NCBI GenBank assembly: GCA_046351215.1
Contig: JAXLYX010000017.1
Span: forward strand, 62,001 to 126,000
From: JAXLYX01 sp046351215
GTDB lineage: Bacteria > Myxococcota_A > Polyangia > Polyangiales > Houyiibacteriaceae
Length of the DNA stretch: 64,000 nucleotides
Direction: 5' to 3'
Below the pieces are notes generated by a model. The model worked only from the letters and a program-made list of their open reading frames with translations. It made no database searches and was not told the origin of the DNA. Of this stretch, positions 8,372-16,669 are shown piece by piece; within the stretch, counting starts at the first letter, position 1, and each line of letters begins with the position of its first letter. A program made the translations under genes and the position numbers.

Positions 8372-9178
8372 ATGACCGAAGCCCCCTTCGACCTCGACCG
8401 CATCGGCGGATGGCGCGCGCTCCGCGACCTCGTCGACGAGGTGCTCGCCTCCGGCGAGATCGCCCTGAAGATGTACTCGGGCGGAGCCGCCGCACGAGTG
8501 CAGGCGAAGCCCGATCGCAGCCCCGTCACGGAAGCCGACCGCGCCGTGGAGGAGAAGCTCCGCGCCTACCTCGAGCGGAGCTTCCCCGGCGTCGGCTTCT
8601 TCGGCGAGGAGACCGGATCCTCGGGAGAAGGCGCGCCCATGCGCTTCCTCGTCGACCCCATCGACGGCACGCGGGCGTTCATCCGCGGCCTGCCCACCTG
8701 GTCGATCCTCGTCGCGCTCGAGGCCGAGGGAATCCCCTCGATCGGCATCGCCTACATGCCAGCGGCCGGAGATCTCTTCGTCGGCATCCGCGGGCACGGC
8801 GCGGACTGCAACGGCCGGCCCTGCCACGTCTCGAAGGTGGCGACGCTCGACGCCGCGCTCGTCTCGCACGGCGGCCTCCAGCAGTTCACGGACACCGGCC
8901 AGGACGGGATGCTGCTCCGCCTGTCGAAGAGCACGTACACCTGCCGCGGCTTCGCCGATTTCGACGGCTATCGCCAGTTGCTGCTCGGCAAGTGCGACGC
9001 GATGGTCGACCCCGGGATACAGCCCTACGACGTCGGCGCGGCCGCCGTGCTCGTCCGCGAGGCGGGGGGCACGTTCACGTCGATCGCGGGCGAGGCCACG
9101 ATCCACGGAGGCTCCGGCCTCGCGAGCAACGGCGCCATCCACGAGGCCCTCGTCCGGGCGCTCCGAGGCGACGCATGA
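8372..9178 (+). CDS. inositol-monophosphatase-family phosphatase (HisN/SuhB-like)
   Basis: 268-residue Mg-dependent sugar/inositol phosphatase. All metal-site motifs are present: GEE at 78-80, DPIDGT at 95-100 with the following FIRGLPTW, and the distal Asp220 in PYDVGAAAVLVREAGG. FIRGLPTWS is more typical of histidinol-phosphate phosphatase (HisN) than of SuhB, so histidine synthesis is a candidate role, but no his genes are nearby. ATG 8372 gives a normal N-terminus. It overlaps the next gene in ATGA, so the two are translationally coupled. Confidence 0.88.
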   Translation: MTEAPFDLDRIGGWRALRDLVDEVLASGEIALKMYSGGAAARVQAKPDRSPVTEADRAVEEKLRAYLERSFPGVGFFGEETGSSGEGAPMRFLVDPIDGTRAFIRGLPTWSILVALEAEGIPSIGIAYMPAAGDLFVGIRGHGADCNGRPCHVSKVATLDAALVSHGGLQQFTDTGQDGMLLRLSKSTYTCRGFADFDGYRQLLLGKCDAMVDPGIQPYDVGAAAVLVREAGGTFTSIAGEATIHGGSGLASNGAIHEALVRALRGDA

Positions 9179-9894
9179 GCGCGAGCGACACGAAGGCGCG
9201 GGACGCGGGCGCGGAGCTCGTCTTCGATCGCCGCCCGGAGGCACGCACGCTCGCGAGGCGCCTCGCGATCGCGGTCGCGAGCCTCGTCGGCTTCGTGCTG
9301 GTGGCGCTCTCCGTCGGCCTCGAGCTGCCCTGGCTCCCCCTGCCCCTGGCGCTCGTCGTCGCGGCCGTGATCGCGGGCGGCGGCATCCTCCTCACCCGGG
9401 GATCGGACGCGCACGCCCGCGTCGTGGTGGAGCCCCAGGGGCTCGCGATCGACGGTCCGGTGGGCACGGTCCGAGTGCCCTTCGAGAGCATCCGTGGCCT
9501 CCGGCACACGGGCGACTCGATCGAGCTGCTCGGCGCCGACGGTCGCACGCTCGGCGAGCTCCACGACGTGCTGCTCGGCGAGCTCGAGCTCTTCCGCCGC
9601 ATCGCCCTGCGCTGCCCCCTGCTGCCCCCGAAGCGGGAGCAGGAGCACGTGCGTCCGGGGTACGCGGTGCTCGAAGGAACGCGCCTCGTGCGTCCCGAGG
9701 GTCACGACGACCGGCCGATCGAGCTCGACGAGATCCGCCGCGTGGACCTCATCCCGCCGACGGCCAACGAAGTGGTGGGGGCGCTCGTCCTCGACCTCCA
9801 CCTCGACGCACGGCGCGTCATCGTGACGACCGACGTGGCGACCGGCATGTACGTCCTCGCCGCGCGCGGGGGCCTCACGACCGAAGTGGGCTGA
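9175..9894 (+). CDS. hypothetical membrane protein, two spans plus PH-like tail
   Basis: 239 residues of unknown function. A helical hairpin of two membrane spans lies near residues 28-75 (VASLVGFVLVALSVG and LPLALVVAAVIAGGGILL). Soluble beta-rich segments follow (VVVEPQGLAIDGPVGTVRVPFESIRGLR and RVIVTTDVATGMYVLAAR). This layout resembles bacterial PH-like membrane proteins, but the match is weak and I do not assign a family. Its ATG overlaps the upstream phosphatase stop (ATGA), which suggests joint expression. Confidence 0.75.
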   Translation: MSASDTKARDAGAELVFDRRPEARTLARRLAIAVASLVGFVLVALSVGLELPWLPLPLALVVAAVIAGGGILLTRGSDAHARVVVEPQGLAIDGPVGTVRVPFESIRGLRHTGDSIELLGADGRTLGELHDVLLGELELFRRIALRCPLLPPKREQEHVRPGYAVLEGTRLVRPEGHDDRPIELDEIRRVDLIPPTANEVVGALVLDLHLDARRVIVTTDVATGMYVLAARGGLTTEVG

Positions 9895-9902
9895 GGCACG
9901 GG

Positions 9903-9931
9903 TTGCCGCCCGCCCCGGGGCCCCGTATCGT
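9903..9931 (+). promoter_or_regulatory. sigma70-like promoter
   Basis: TTGCCG at 9903-9908 and TATCGT at 9926-9931 with 17-bp spacing, 21 bp before the ATG of the small membrane protein. A gaggag Shine-Dalgarno sits at 9942-9947. Confidence 0.5.
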
Positions 9932-9952
9932 CGGGGGAATCGAGGAGCCGAG

Positions 9953-10207
9953 ATGAGCGATTTCCCGACGGTCCATGACGAAGCCACCGAGACCCCGATG
10001 TGGGTGCCGGTGCTGGGCATCGGGCTGCTCGTGCTCTCGATGCTCGGGGCCATCGTTCGCTCGACGGTCGACGAGGTGAGCAACCCGACGGCGAGCCCCG
10101 AGGTCGCTCCCGCGGACGTCCCGAGCGGCCCCCAGACGCCCGAGGAGCTGCAGGACGTCGACCCGCGGGAGGCCATTCGCCGCTTCCTGGCCGGCGAGAT
10201 GGAGTGA
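9953..10207 (+). CDS. small single-span membrane protein
   Basis: 84 residues. One membrane span (WVPVLGIGLLVLSMLGAIV) follows a short acidic head; a Pro/Glu-rich tail ends in a likely helix (DPREAIRRFLAGEME). No family recognised. It has its own good promoter (9903-9931) and a Shine-Dalgarno, so it is likely real although short. It precedes the metallophosphoesterase gene by 40 bp. Confidence 0.7.
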   Translation: MSDFPTVHDEATETPMWVPVLGIGLLVLSMLGAIVRSTVDEVSNPTASPEVAPADVPSGPQTPEELQDVDPREAIRRFLAGEME

Positions 10208-10247
10208 CGGCTTCCGCCGTGGGCCGACTCACGCGAGGAGGTGGCCC

Positions 10248-11513
10248 GTGACGAACGTCCCCCTGCTGCTGCGCGCCACGCTCGCGCTCGTCGTCCTCGC
10301 CGGTCTCGTCGCCTACGTGAACCGCCGCCTCGGCCGCTGGGTCGCCCGGTCCGACGCCGATCGCCGCGCCATCGGCCTCGTGCTGGCGCTCGGCCCGCTG
10401 CTCATCCTCGCCGGCCGCTTCGGCGCGCGCCTCGCGCCGGTGGCCCATGGGGAGCCGTTCGCCTTCGTGTACGCGACGGGCTTCACGCTCGCGATGATCA
10501 CGACCTTCGTGGCCGCGCTGCTGCTCCCGATCGACGTGCTGCGCGGCTTCGCCTACCTCGTCGGCAGGGTCCGGGCCGTGCCCGGAGGGGCGCGGGCCGC
10601 AGGCGAGGCCACGGCCACGGAGCCCGCGGAGGCGGAGACCGAGGAGACGTCGGACCCGGGCGCGGAGGCCCTTCCGCGCCGCGAGCTCCTCTACCGGGCC
10701 GCCACCGGCGCCGCCCTCTCGATCGCGACCGGGAGCGCGCTCCACGGCCTCTTCGTCGGTCGACACGACTACGCGCTCGAAGAGCACGAGGTGCGTCTGC
10801 CGAAGCTCTCGCCGAGGCTCGACGGCTACACGATCGTCCAGCTCTCGGACATCCACGTCGGCGCGTTCGTGAAGGAGGCCGAGATCCGTGCGGCCCTCGC
10901 GCTCGTGCGGCGCGCGCGGCCGGATCTCGTGGTGCTCACGGGGGATCTCGTCGACCACGACATCCGGTACGCGCCCTACCTCGGACGGCTCGTGCGCGCG
11001 CTCGCACCGCTGGCGCGCGACGGGGTCGCCGCCATCCCCGGCAACCACGACTACTACGCCGGGATCGACGGCGTCGTCGACACCGTCCGTCGGGCCGGCG
11101 GGCGGATGCTGCGGAACGAGGGCTTCGTCGTCGGCGACCCGCGCGCGGGTCTCGCCCTGCTCGGCGTCGACGACCCGTGGGGCAAGCCCGTCGGCGGCCC
11201 CGGCCCCGACCTCGAGGCCGCTCTCCGGACGGTGCCGCGCGACCTGCCCCGGATCCTGCTCGCGCACCAGCCGGTTGTCTTCGCCGACACGCGCGGGAAC
11301 GTGGAGCTGCAACTTTCGGGGCACACCCACGGAGGGCAGATCGCGCTCGGCTACAACCCTGCCGAGGCCGTCCTGCCGCACGGCTGGGTGCGCGGTTTCT
11401 ACGGCTCGCGCGCGAGCCGCCTCTACGTGAACCGGGGATTCGGAACGGCCGGGCCTCCCTCGCGCATCGGCTCGCCGCCCGAGGTGACGCGCATCGTGCT
11501 CACGGCGGGCTGA
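10248..11513 (+). CDS. membrane-anchored metallophosphoesterase (YaeI/YkuE-like)
   Basis: 421 residues. The N-terminal part has about four membrane spans, then a linker rich in Glu/Ala, then a calcineurin-like phosphoesterase domain with all five metal blocks: QLSDIHVG, GDLVDHD, GNHDYY, LAHQP and HTHGGQIALG. The family includes YaeI/YkuE-type enzymes that act on lipid-linked phosphates such as UDP-diacylglucosamine relatives; the substrate here is not readable. The start is GTG 10248, supported by the Shine-Dalgarno gaggagg at 10235-10241. The 3' end overlaps the convergent lipoprotein gene by 14 bp. Confidence 0.88.
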   Translation: MTNVPLLLRATLALVVLAGLVAYVNRRLGRWVARSDADRRAIGLVLALGPLLILAGRFGARLAPVAHGEPFAFVYATGFTLAMITTFVAALLLPIDVLRGFAYLVGRVRAVPGGARAAGEATATEPAEAETEETSDPGAEALPRRELLYRAATGAALSIATGSALHGLFVGRHDYALEEHEVRLPKLSPRLDGYTIVQLSDIHVGAFVKEAEIRAALALVRRARPDLVVLTGDLVDHDIRYAPYLGRLVRALAPLARDGVAAIPGNHDYYAGIDGVVDTVRRAGGRMLRNEGFVVGDPRAGLALLGVDDPWGKPVGGPGPDLEAALRTVPRDLPRILLAHQPVVFADTRGNVELQLSGHTHGGQIALGYNPAEAVLPHGWVRGFYGSRASRLYVNRGFGTAGPPSRIGSPPEVTRIVLTAG

Positions 11514-11994
11514 CGGTCGCTCCGGCCGGGCGGCTACCGCCCCGCTCCGTGTCGGGAACCGCCAGCACGACACGCCACGCGCGCCCTTCCCTCGCCATCG
11601 GGACCTCGGCGCGCTCGCGCGGTCCGTCCCCGATCACCTTCACCGTGGCGCGGTCGCCCTCGATCCGCTCGACGAAGCCACCCTGCCGGCGAGGCTCGAA
11701 GCGCAGGCCGTAGCGGCCGCGGACCATCATCTCCCAGGGCTCGAAGTGTCGGTGCGCGAGCGAGCTCGCGAGCTCGGCGCGGGCGCGGAGCCTCGCGCGC
11801 GACTCGGGCGCGAGGAGACGATACGCGCGCTCGAGCGCGGCCCCGTCGTGCTCGCTCTCGCCCATCGCCGCGAGGAAGAGCTGCAGCGCCCCCGCCGGCG
11901 TCTCGTCGGAGACGCGCGGAGCGCAGCCGACCGCGACCGCGCAGGCGGCGAGGGCGGCGACGACGAGGCTCCGGGACGTACGCGTTCGAACCAT
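11500..11994 (-). CDS. small lipoprotein, unknown function
   Basis: 164 residues. Start at ATG 11994 gives a lipoprotein signal (MVRTRTSRSLVVAALAAC...), lipobox AVGC with Cys24. The frame is open upstream to 12285, but that would bury the signal and overlap the lpdA promoter. The mature part has a helical repeat-like segment (GALQLFLAAMGESEHDGAALERAYRLLAPESRARL) followed by a short beta domain (RVERIEGDRATVKVIG-like), resembling DUF4878/NTF2-like lipoproteins that follow the pattern 'count events, then a small sheet'. No catalytic motif seen. Divergent from lpdA. Confidence 0.75.
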   Translation of the reverse strand: MVRTRTSRSLVVAALAACAVAVGCAPRVSDETPAGALQLFLAAMGESEHDGAALERAYRLLAPESRARLRARAELASSLAHRHFEPWEMMVRGRYGLRFEPRRQGGFVERIEGDRATVKVIGDGPRERAEVPMAREGRAWRVVLAVPDTERGGSRPAGATVSPP

Positions 11995-12197
11995 GGAGAC
12001 GGTCGCGAGGACGCATCGGCCCCTCGCGGGCGAGCTTCTTACGACGTCGGAGGCCCGCCGGCCACTGGAGGAGGCGCGGGCGAGCTCGACCGCTTCGACG
12101 CCGCCCGCTCGGCCTCCGTGTTCCGCTGAGCGGAACGGCGCTCCTTCGAAAGCCCCGGAATTGCCAAGCGATCCCGCGAATCTCGGCCCGTGAAACG

Positions 12198-12225
12198 TTG
12201 ACGCGCGGGGGGTCGGGGATAAGAT
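12198..12225 (+). promoter_or_regulatory. sigma70-like promoter of lpdA
   Basis: TTGACG at 12198-12203 and TAAGAT at 12220-12225 with 16-bp spacing, 28 bp before the lpdA ATG at 12254. The Shine-Dalgarno cgaggaag lies at 12244-12251. This is the best-formed promoter in the window. Confidence 0.6.
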
Positions 12226-12253
12226 GCCGGTCGACTCCCGACCCGAGGAAGCA

Positions 12254-13663
12254 ATGCCCGAGACCACGTACGACGCCATCGTCATCGGAAGCGGCCCTGG
12301 AGGCTACGTCTGCGCCATCCGCCTGGGCCAGCTCGGCGTGAAGACGCTCCTCGTCGAAAAGGAGTCGATCGGCGGCGTCTGCCTGAACTGGGGCTGCATC
12401 CCGTCGAAGGCCCTCATCGCCGCCTCGAACGTCGTCGAGCGCATCAAGTCCGCCGACGCGATGGGCATCAGCGTCGAGGGCGTGAAGGTCGACGTCGCGA
12501 AGATGCAGGCCTGGAAGAACGGCATCGTCAAGAAGCTCACGGGCGGCATCAAGACGCTCGTCACGGGCAACGGCGCCGACGTCGCGATGGGCACGGCGAC
12601 GCTCACCGGGCCGAACACCGTCGAGATCGTCGACGCGAACGGCTCGAAGTCGACCGTGACCGCGAAGAAGGCGATCGTCGTCGCCACCGGCACGCAGGTC
12701 ATCCAGATCCCGGGCTTCGCGCTCGACGGGAAGACCATCGTGACGGCGCGCGAGGCCGTGAGCTTCGACGAAGCGCCGAAGCACCTCGTCATCATCGGCG
12801 GCGGCGTGATCGGCCTCGAGCTCGGCATGGTCTACATGAAGCTCGGCTCGAAGGTCACCGTCGTCGAGCTCACGGACAACCTCCTCCCCGGCGTCGACAC
12901 CGACCTCGTGAAGGTCGTCGAGAAGCACCTCCGCAAGGGCTCGGTCGACGTCCACCTCGGCACGAAGGCCGTCTCCGCGAAGCTCGTCGACGGCGGCGCC
13001 GAGGTGACGATCGAGAAGAACGGCGCCCAGCAGACGCTCGCCTGCGACAAGGTCCTCGTCGCCGTCGGCTTCAAGCCGAACAGCCAGGGCCTCGGCCTCG
13101 AGAAGGCGGGCGTGAAGCTCGATCCGCGCGGCCACGTCGCGGTCGACGGTCAGTTCCGCACGAACGTCCCGAGCGTCTACGCGATCGGCGACGTGAAGGG
13201 CCCGCCCTACCTCGCCCACAAGGCCTCGAAGGAGGCCGAGCTCGCGGCGGAGATCATCGCCGGACACAAGGCCGGCGTGGACTACCGCGCGATCCCGGCG
13301 GCGATCTTCACGCATCCGGAGATCGCGACCGTCGGCCTGAGCGAGGCGGCGGCGAAGGCGCAGGGCAAGAAGATCCGCGTCGGCAAGTTCCCCTTCGCGG
13401 CCTCGGGGCGCGCCATGGCGGTGAGCGAGACCGACGGCTTCATCAAGGTCATCGTCGACGAGGACGACCATCAGGTGCTCGGCGTCGGCATCGTCGGCCC
13501 CGAGGCGAGCGATCTCATCAGCGAGGCCGCGCTGGCCATCGAGATGAGCGCCTTCGCCGAGGACGTGGCGCTCACCATCCATCCGCATCCGACCCTCGGC
13601 GAAGGCGTGATGGAGGCCTTCAAGGCCGCGCTCGGCGAGGCCGTCCACGTGCTCAACAAGTGA
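12254..13663 (+). CDS. lpdA: dihydrolipoyl dehydrogenase (E3)
   Basis: 469-residue flavoprotein that reoxidises dihydrolipoyl groups of 2-oxoacid dehydrogenase complexes or the glycine cleavage H protein with NAD+. FAD site IVIGSGPGGYVCAIR; redox disulfide GGVCLNWGCIPSK with Cys43 and Cys48; NAD site VIIGGGVIGLELG; second FAD motif VYAIGDVKGPPYLAHKA; active-site pair His445/Glu450 in HPHPTLGE at the C-terminus. ATG 12254 has a good Shine-Dalgarno; a 10-residue upstream extension to 12224 would start inside the promoter -10 region. lipB follows with a GTGA overlap, tying E3 to lipoate attachment. No E1 or E2 genes are in the window. Confidence 0.95.
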   Translation: MPETTYDAIVIGSGPGGYVCAIRLGQLGVKTLLVEKESIGGVCLNWGCIPSKALIAASNVVERIKSADAMGISVEGVKVDVAKMQAWKNGIVKKLTGGIKTLVTGNGADVAMGTATLTGPNTVEIVDANGSKSTVTAKKAIVVATGTQVIQIPGFALDGKTIVTAREAVSFDEAPKHLVIIGGGVIGLELGMVYMKLGSKVTVVELTDNLLPGVDTDLVKVVEKHLRKGSVDVHLGTKAVSAKLVDGGAEVTIEKNGAQQTLACDKVLVAVGFKPNSQGLGLEKAGVKLDPRGHVAVDGQFRTNVPSVYAIGDVKGPPYLAHKASKEAELAAEIIAGHKAGVDYRAIPAAIFTHPEIATVGLSEAAAKAQGKKIRVGKFPFAASGRAMAVSETDGFIKVIVDEDDHQVLGVGIVGPEASDLISEAALAIEMSAFAEDVALTIHPHPTLGEGVMEAFKAALGEAVHVLNK

Positions 13664-14355
13664 GCGTGGGCCGCGCGCTCTCCCATCTCTCGGTGCACCG
13701 GCTCGGGCGTGTCCCGTACGCGGAGACGCACGAGCTGCAGCGTCGCCTGGTGGAGGCCCGCGTCGAGGGACGGATCGGGGACGTCCTGCTCCTGCTCGAG
13801 CACGATCCTCCCTCGTTCACGCTCGGACGGAGCGCGAAGGAGAACCACGTCCTCCTGCCGAAGGAATTCCTCGCGACCCAGGGCATCGAGGTGCACGACA
13901 CGGGCCGCGGCGGCGACGTCACCTACCACGGCCCCGGGCAGCTCGTCGGCTACCCGATCGTCTCGCTCTCGCCCGACCGCCAGGACGTGCGCAAGTACGT
14001 CGCCTCCCTCGAGGAGACGATGATCCGCGTCGCGGCCGACTACGGCATCTCGGCGAGCCGGGTCGAGGGGCTGAACGGCGCCTGGGTCGGCGACCGGAAG
14101 ATCGGCGCGGTCGGCGTCCGCATCAGCCGCTGGGTCACGATGCACGGCTTCGCCCTGAACGTGAGCACGAACCTCGCGCACTTCGCCCTGATCGTCCCGT
14201 GCGGCATCCGCGACAAGGACGTGACGTCGATCCTCCGCGAGACGGGCCACGACGTGCCGATGCACGAGATCGAGGACGCCGCGATCCGTCACTTCGCGGA
14301 GCAGTACGGCTCCGAGGTCGAAGTGCACGACGGTCCCCCGACGATCCCCGACTGA
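13660..14355 (+). CDS. lipB: octanoyl (lipoyl) transferase
   Basis: 231 residues. Transfers octanoate from octanoyl-ACP to lipoyl domains, the first step of de novo lipoate synthesis. The family signature RGGDVTYHGPGQLVGYP is present, with the catalytic pair Lys147 (GDRKIGAVGVRI) and Cys181 (IVPCGIRDKDVTS), and the FTLGRSAKENH segment near the start. It starts at GTG 13660, overlapping the lpdA stop in GTGA, so translation of the two is coupled. lipA is not in the window. Confidence 0.95.
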   Translation: MSVGRALSHLSVHRLGRVPYAETHELQRRLVEARVEGRIGDVLLLLEHDPPSFTLGRSAKENHVLLPKEFLATQGIEVHDTGRGGDVTYHGPGQLVGYPIVSLSPDRQDVRKYVASLEETMIRVAADYGISASRVEGLNGAWVGDRKIGAVGVRISRWVTMHGFALNVSTNLAHFALIVPCGIRDKDVTSILRETGHDVPMHEIEDAAIRHFAEQYGSEVEVHDGPPTIPD

Positions 14356-14382
14356 GCCCCCTTCCGTGGTACAAGCGACGGC

Positions 14383-15582
14383 ATGGGCGTGGACGTGCCG
14401 TCCTGGATGGAAGCGCTGCGGGATCGAGCGGGTCCGCTGCTCGAGAAGGCCCTCGATCTCGCCGCCTGGAAGGGCCCCTCGCCCTTCCCGGCCGGCGCGG
14501 CCGGGACCCGCAGGCTCGCGGAGCTCGTGAGCGCCTTCGCGCACGACGAAGCGGCGAACGATTCGGACGACGCCCGCTTCGTCGAAGGGGCCGGGGCCAT
14601 GCTCGGGCTGCTCCTGCTCGCGCACGTGGGGCTCGGCGAGTACCGGAAGAACGGCACGAAGCATCGGGTCGCGCTCGGTCGGCGCGGCTGGTTCGATCCC
14701 TTCGCCGCGATCGACGCCTCGCTCGACGCCCCCCAGCCGACCCGCGAGCTCGCACGCCGGATCGCCGCGGCCGAAGCCGAGGCCGCGGGCGACGGTCCCA
14801 TCGCGCGCATCGCGATCGCCTTCGAGGACGTGCTCCGCGAGATGCGGCCGGGCCTCTCGATCGCCGGCCAATTCGAGCTCGAGCTCGTGCTCTCGAACGA
14901 CGTCGAGGTGGACCTCGGCCGGATCGCCGAGGCGACCGACGGGCAGGGGATCGAGACCGTCCGCACGGCGGCGCGGAAGCTCGCCTCGCTGCTCCCGGGC
15001 GAGGGCGAGGTGCAGCGGACCTCGTGGGACGAGGCGCGAGCCATCCTCCTGCCGCGTCTCGTCGCGAGCGCCTTCGTCGAGGAGCTGCACGGAGCCCATC
15101 CGGCCTCGACGGGACGCATCTTCAGCCGCTCCCTCTGCCCCGGCATCGAGCTCGCGCTCGTGCTCGCGTACGAGGGTCGTGCCCGCTACGTGCGTACGGA
15201 CGAGGTCTCGGCGTGGCAGGACCTCGAGGACGCCGTCGTCGCCCAGGCCGTCGAGAACCTCGCGTCGCGCTCGGGTCGCGCCCGCTTCGCCTCCGTCGAC
15301 ACGGACCACGGCCGGCTCGTCGTCGCCCGGAGCGGGGACGGGCTCGACGCCGCGCGGCTCCTCCTGCCCGGGCTGTCGAGCGTGCTCGGGAGCGCGCTCC
15401 CGGGGCCCCATGCGGTGGCCGTTCCGCATCGCGACACCCTGCTCGCGTGCTCCGCGGACGACGCGCACGCGGTCGCCTTCCTCCGGCAGCGGGCGGAGGA
15501 CGACGCGGCGCGGGCGCCGCATCGCATCTCGTCCGTCGTGCTCCGGGTCGACGGACGCACGATGGAGGTGCTCGGCACATGA
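14383..15582 (+). CDS. DUF1444-like protein
   Basis: 399 residues, no signal and no membrane span. The C-terminal ~200 residues resemble the DUF1444 (YtpQ) family: VSAWQDLEDAVVAQAVENL, an SGDGLDAARLLLPGL segment and AVPHRDTLLACS. The N-terminal half is alpha-helical with no recognised family. The role of DUF1444 proteins is unknown. The 3' end overlaps the next gene in ATGA, coupling it to an APH-fold kinase. Confidence 0.75.
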   Translation: MGVDVPSWMEALRDRAGPLLEKALDLAAWKGPSPFPAGAAGTRRLAELVSAFAHDEAANDSDDARFVEGAGAMLGLLLLAHVGLGEYRKNGTKHRVALGRRGWFDPFAAIDASLDAPQPTRELARRIAAAEAEAAGDGPIARIAIAFEDVLREMRPGLSIAGQFELELVLSNDVEVDLGRIAEATDGQGIETVRTAARKLASLLPGEGEVQRTSWDEARAILLPRLVASAFVEELHGAHPASTGRIFSRSLCPGIELALVLAYEGRARYVRTDEVSAWQDLEDAVVAQAVENLASRSGRARFASVDTDHGRLVVARSGDGLDAARLLLPGLSSVLGSALPGPHAVAVPHRDTLLACSADDAHAVAFLRQRAEDDAARAPHRISSVVLRVDGRTMEVLGT

Positions 15583-16616
15583 AGGTGGACGACGTCCCTC
15601 GTTCGGTGATCGAGGCCTACGGGCTCGACGACGCGATGCTCGAGCCGATCACCATCGGGCTCATCAACCGCACCTACCGCGTCTCGCGCGACGGCCGACC
15701 GGTGCTCGTCCTGCAGCGTCTGCACCCGATCTTCGCCGGGGCGGTGAACTCGGACATCGAGGCGATCACGACGCACCTCGTCGCCCGCGGTCTCCGTACC
15801 CCGACGCTCGTGCGGACCCGCGACGGGCGCCTCTTCCACGAGGACGAGGGCGTCCATCGCGCGCTCACGTACCTCGAGGGCCACGTGCACACGACGCTCC
15901 GCGAGCCGGCCCTCGCGCACGCGGCGGGCGTGCTCGTCGGCGCCTTCCATCGCGCGGTCTCGGACCTCGAGCACGACTTCGCGTTCACGCGACCAGGCGC
16001 GCACGACACGCCGAAGCACCTCGCGGCGCTCGAGGCCGCGTTCGACGCCGGTCGTTCGCACGCCGAATACGACCGCATCGCCCCGATCGCCGACGCGATC
16101 CTCGCGCACGGCCGTCGCCTCCCGCGCATCGGGGAGCTGCCCGTCCGCATCATCCACGGCGACCTGAAGATCACGAACCTGCTCTTCGACGCCGAGGATC
16201 GGGGCGTCGCGCTGCTCGATCTCGACACGATGCAGAAGAGCACGCTCGCGATCGAGATGGGCGACGCGCTCCGCTCCTGGTGCAACCCACTCGGCGAGAG
16301 CGACGTCGAGGCCCACGTCGACGAGGCGCTGCTCGAGGCCGCGCTCCGCGGCTTCGGCGAGTCCGCCGGGAGCCTCCTCGAGCCCGAGGAGCGCGAGACC
16401 CTGGTCGCCGGGCTCGAGACGATCGCGCTCGAGCTCGCGTCCCGCTTCTGCCGCGACGCGTTCGAGGACTGCTATTTCGGCTGGGACGCGAGCCGCCACC
16501 CGAGCCGCACGGCCCACAACCAGGTCCGGGCCCGCTCGCAGCTCTCGCTCGCGCGCTCGGTCGCCGATGCGCGAACGCGGCTCGAGCACATCGCCGCACA
16601 CGCGCTCCGCGCCTGA
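15579..16616 (+). CDS. APH-family phosphotransferase (N-acetylhexosamine kinase-like)
   Basis: 345-residue small-molecule kinase of the aminoglycoside phosphotransferase fold. The catalytic loop is IIHGDLKITNLLFD (Asp195) and the Mg-binding segment LLDLDTM (Asp216). HGDLK.TNLLFD plus a 'DLDT' metal motif is closer to N-acetylhexosamine 1-kinases and related sugar or amino-alcohol kinases than to antibiotic kinases. The N-terminus carries GLINRTYRVSRDGRPVLVLQRLHP, the ATP-binding strand pair with Gln/Arg in the Lys region. ATG 15579 overlaps the upstream stop. Substrate unknown. Confidence 0.85.
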   Translation: MKVDDVPRSVIEAYGLDDAMLEPITIGLINRTYRVSRDGRPVLVLQRLHPIFAGAVNSDIEAITTHLVARGLRTPTLVRTRDGRLFHEDEGVHRALTYLEGHVHTTLREPALAHAAGVLVGAFHRAVSDLEHDFAFTRPGAHDTPKHLAALEAAFDAGRSHAEYDRIAPIADAILAHGRRLPRIGELPVRIIHGDLKITNLLFDAEDRGVALLDLDTMQKSTLAIEMGDALRSWCNPLGESDVEAHVDEALLEAALRGFGESAGSLLEPEERETLVAGLETIALELASRFCRDAFEDCYFGWDASRHPSRTAHNQVRARSQLSLARSVADARTRLEHIAAHALRA

Positions 16617-16669
16617 GCCGAGCGCGGTCGCGGCTTCCCAGCCAGGTCGGGCCGGGGCATCCTCCCCGC

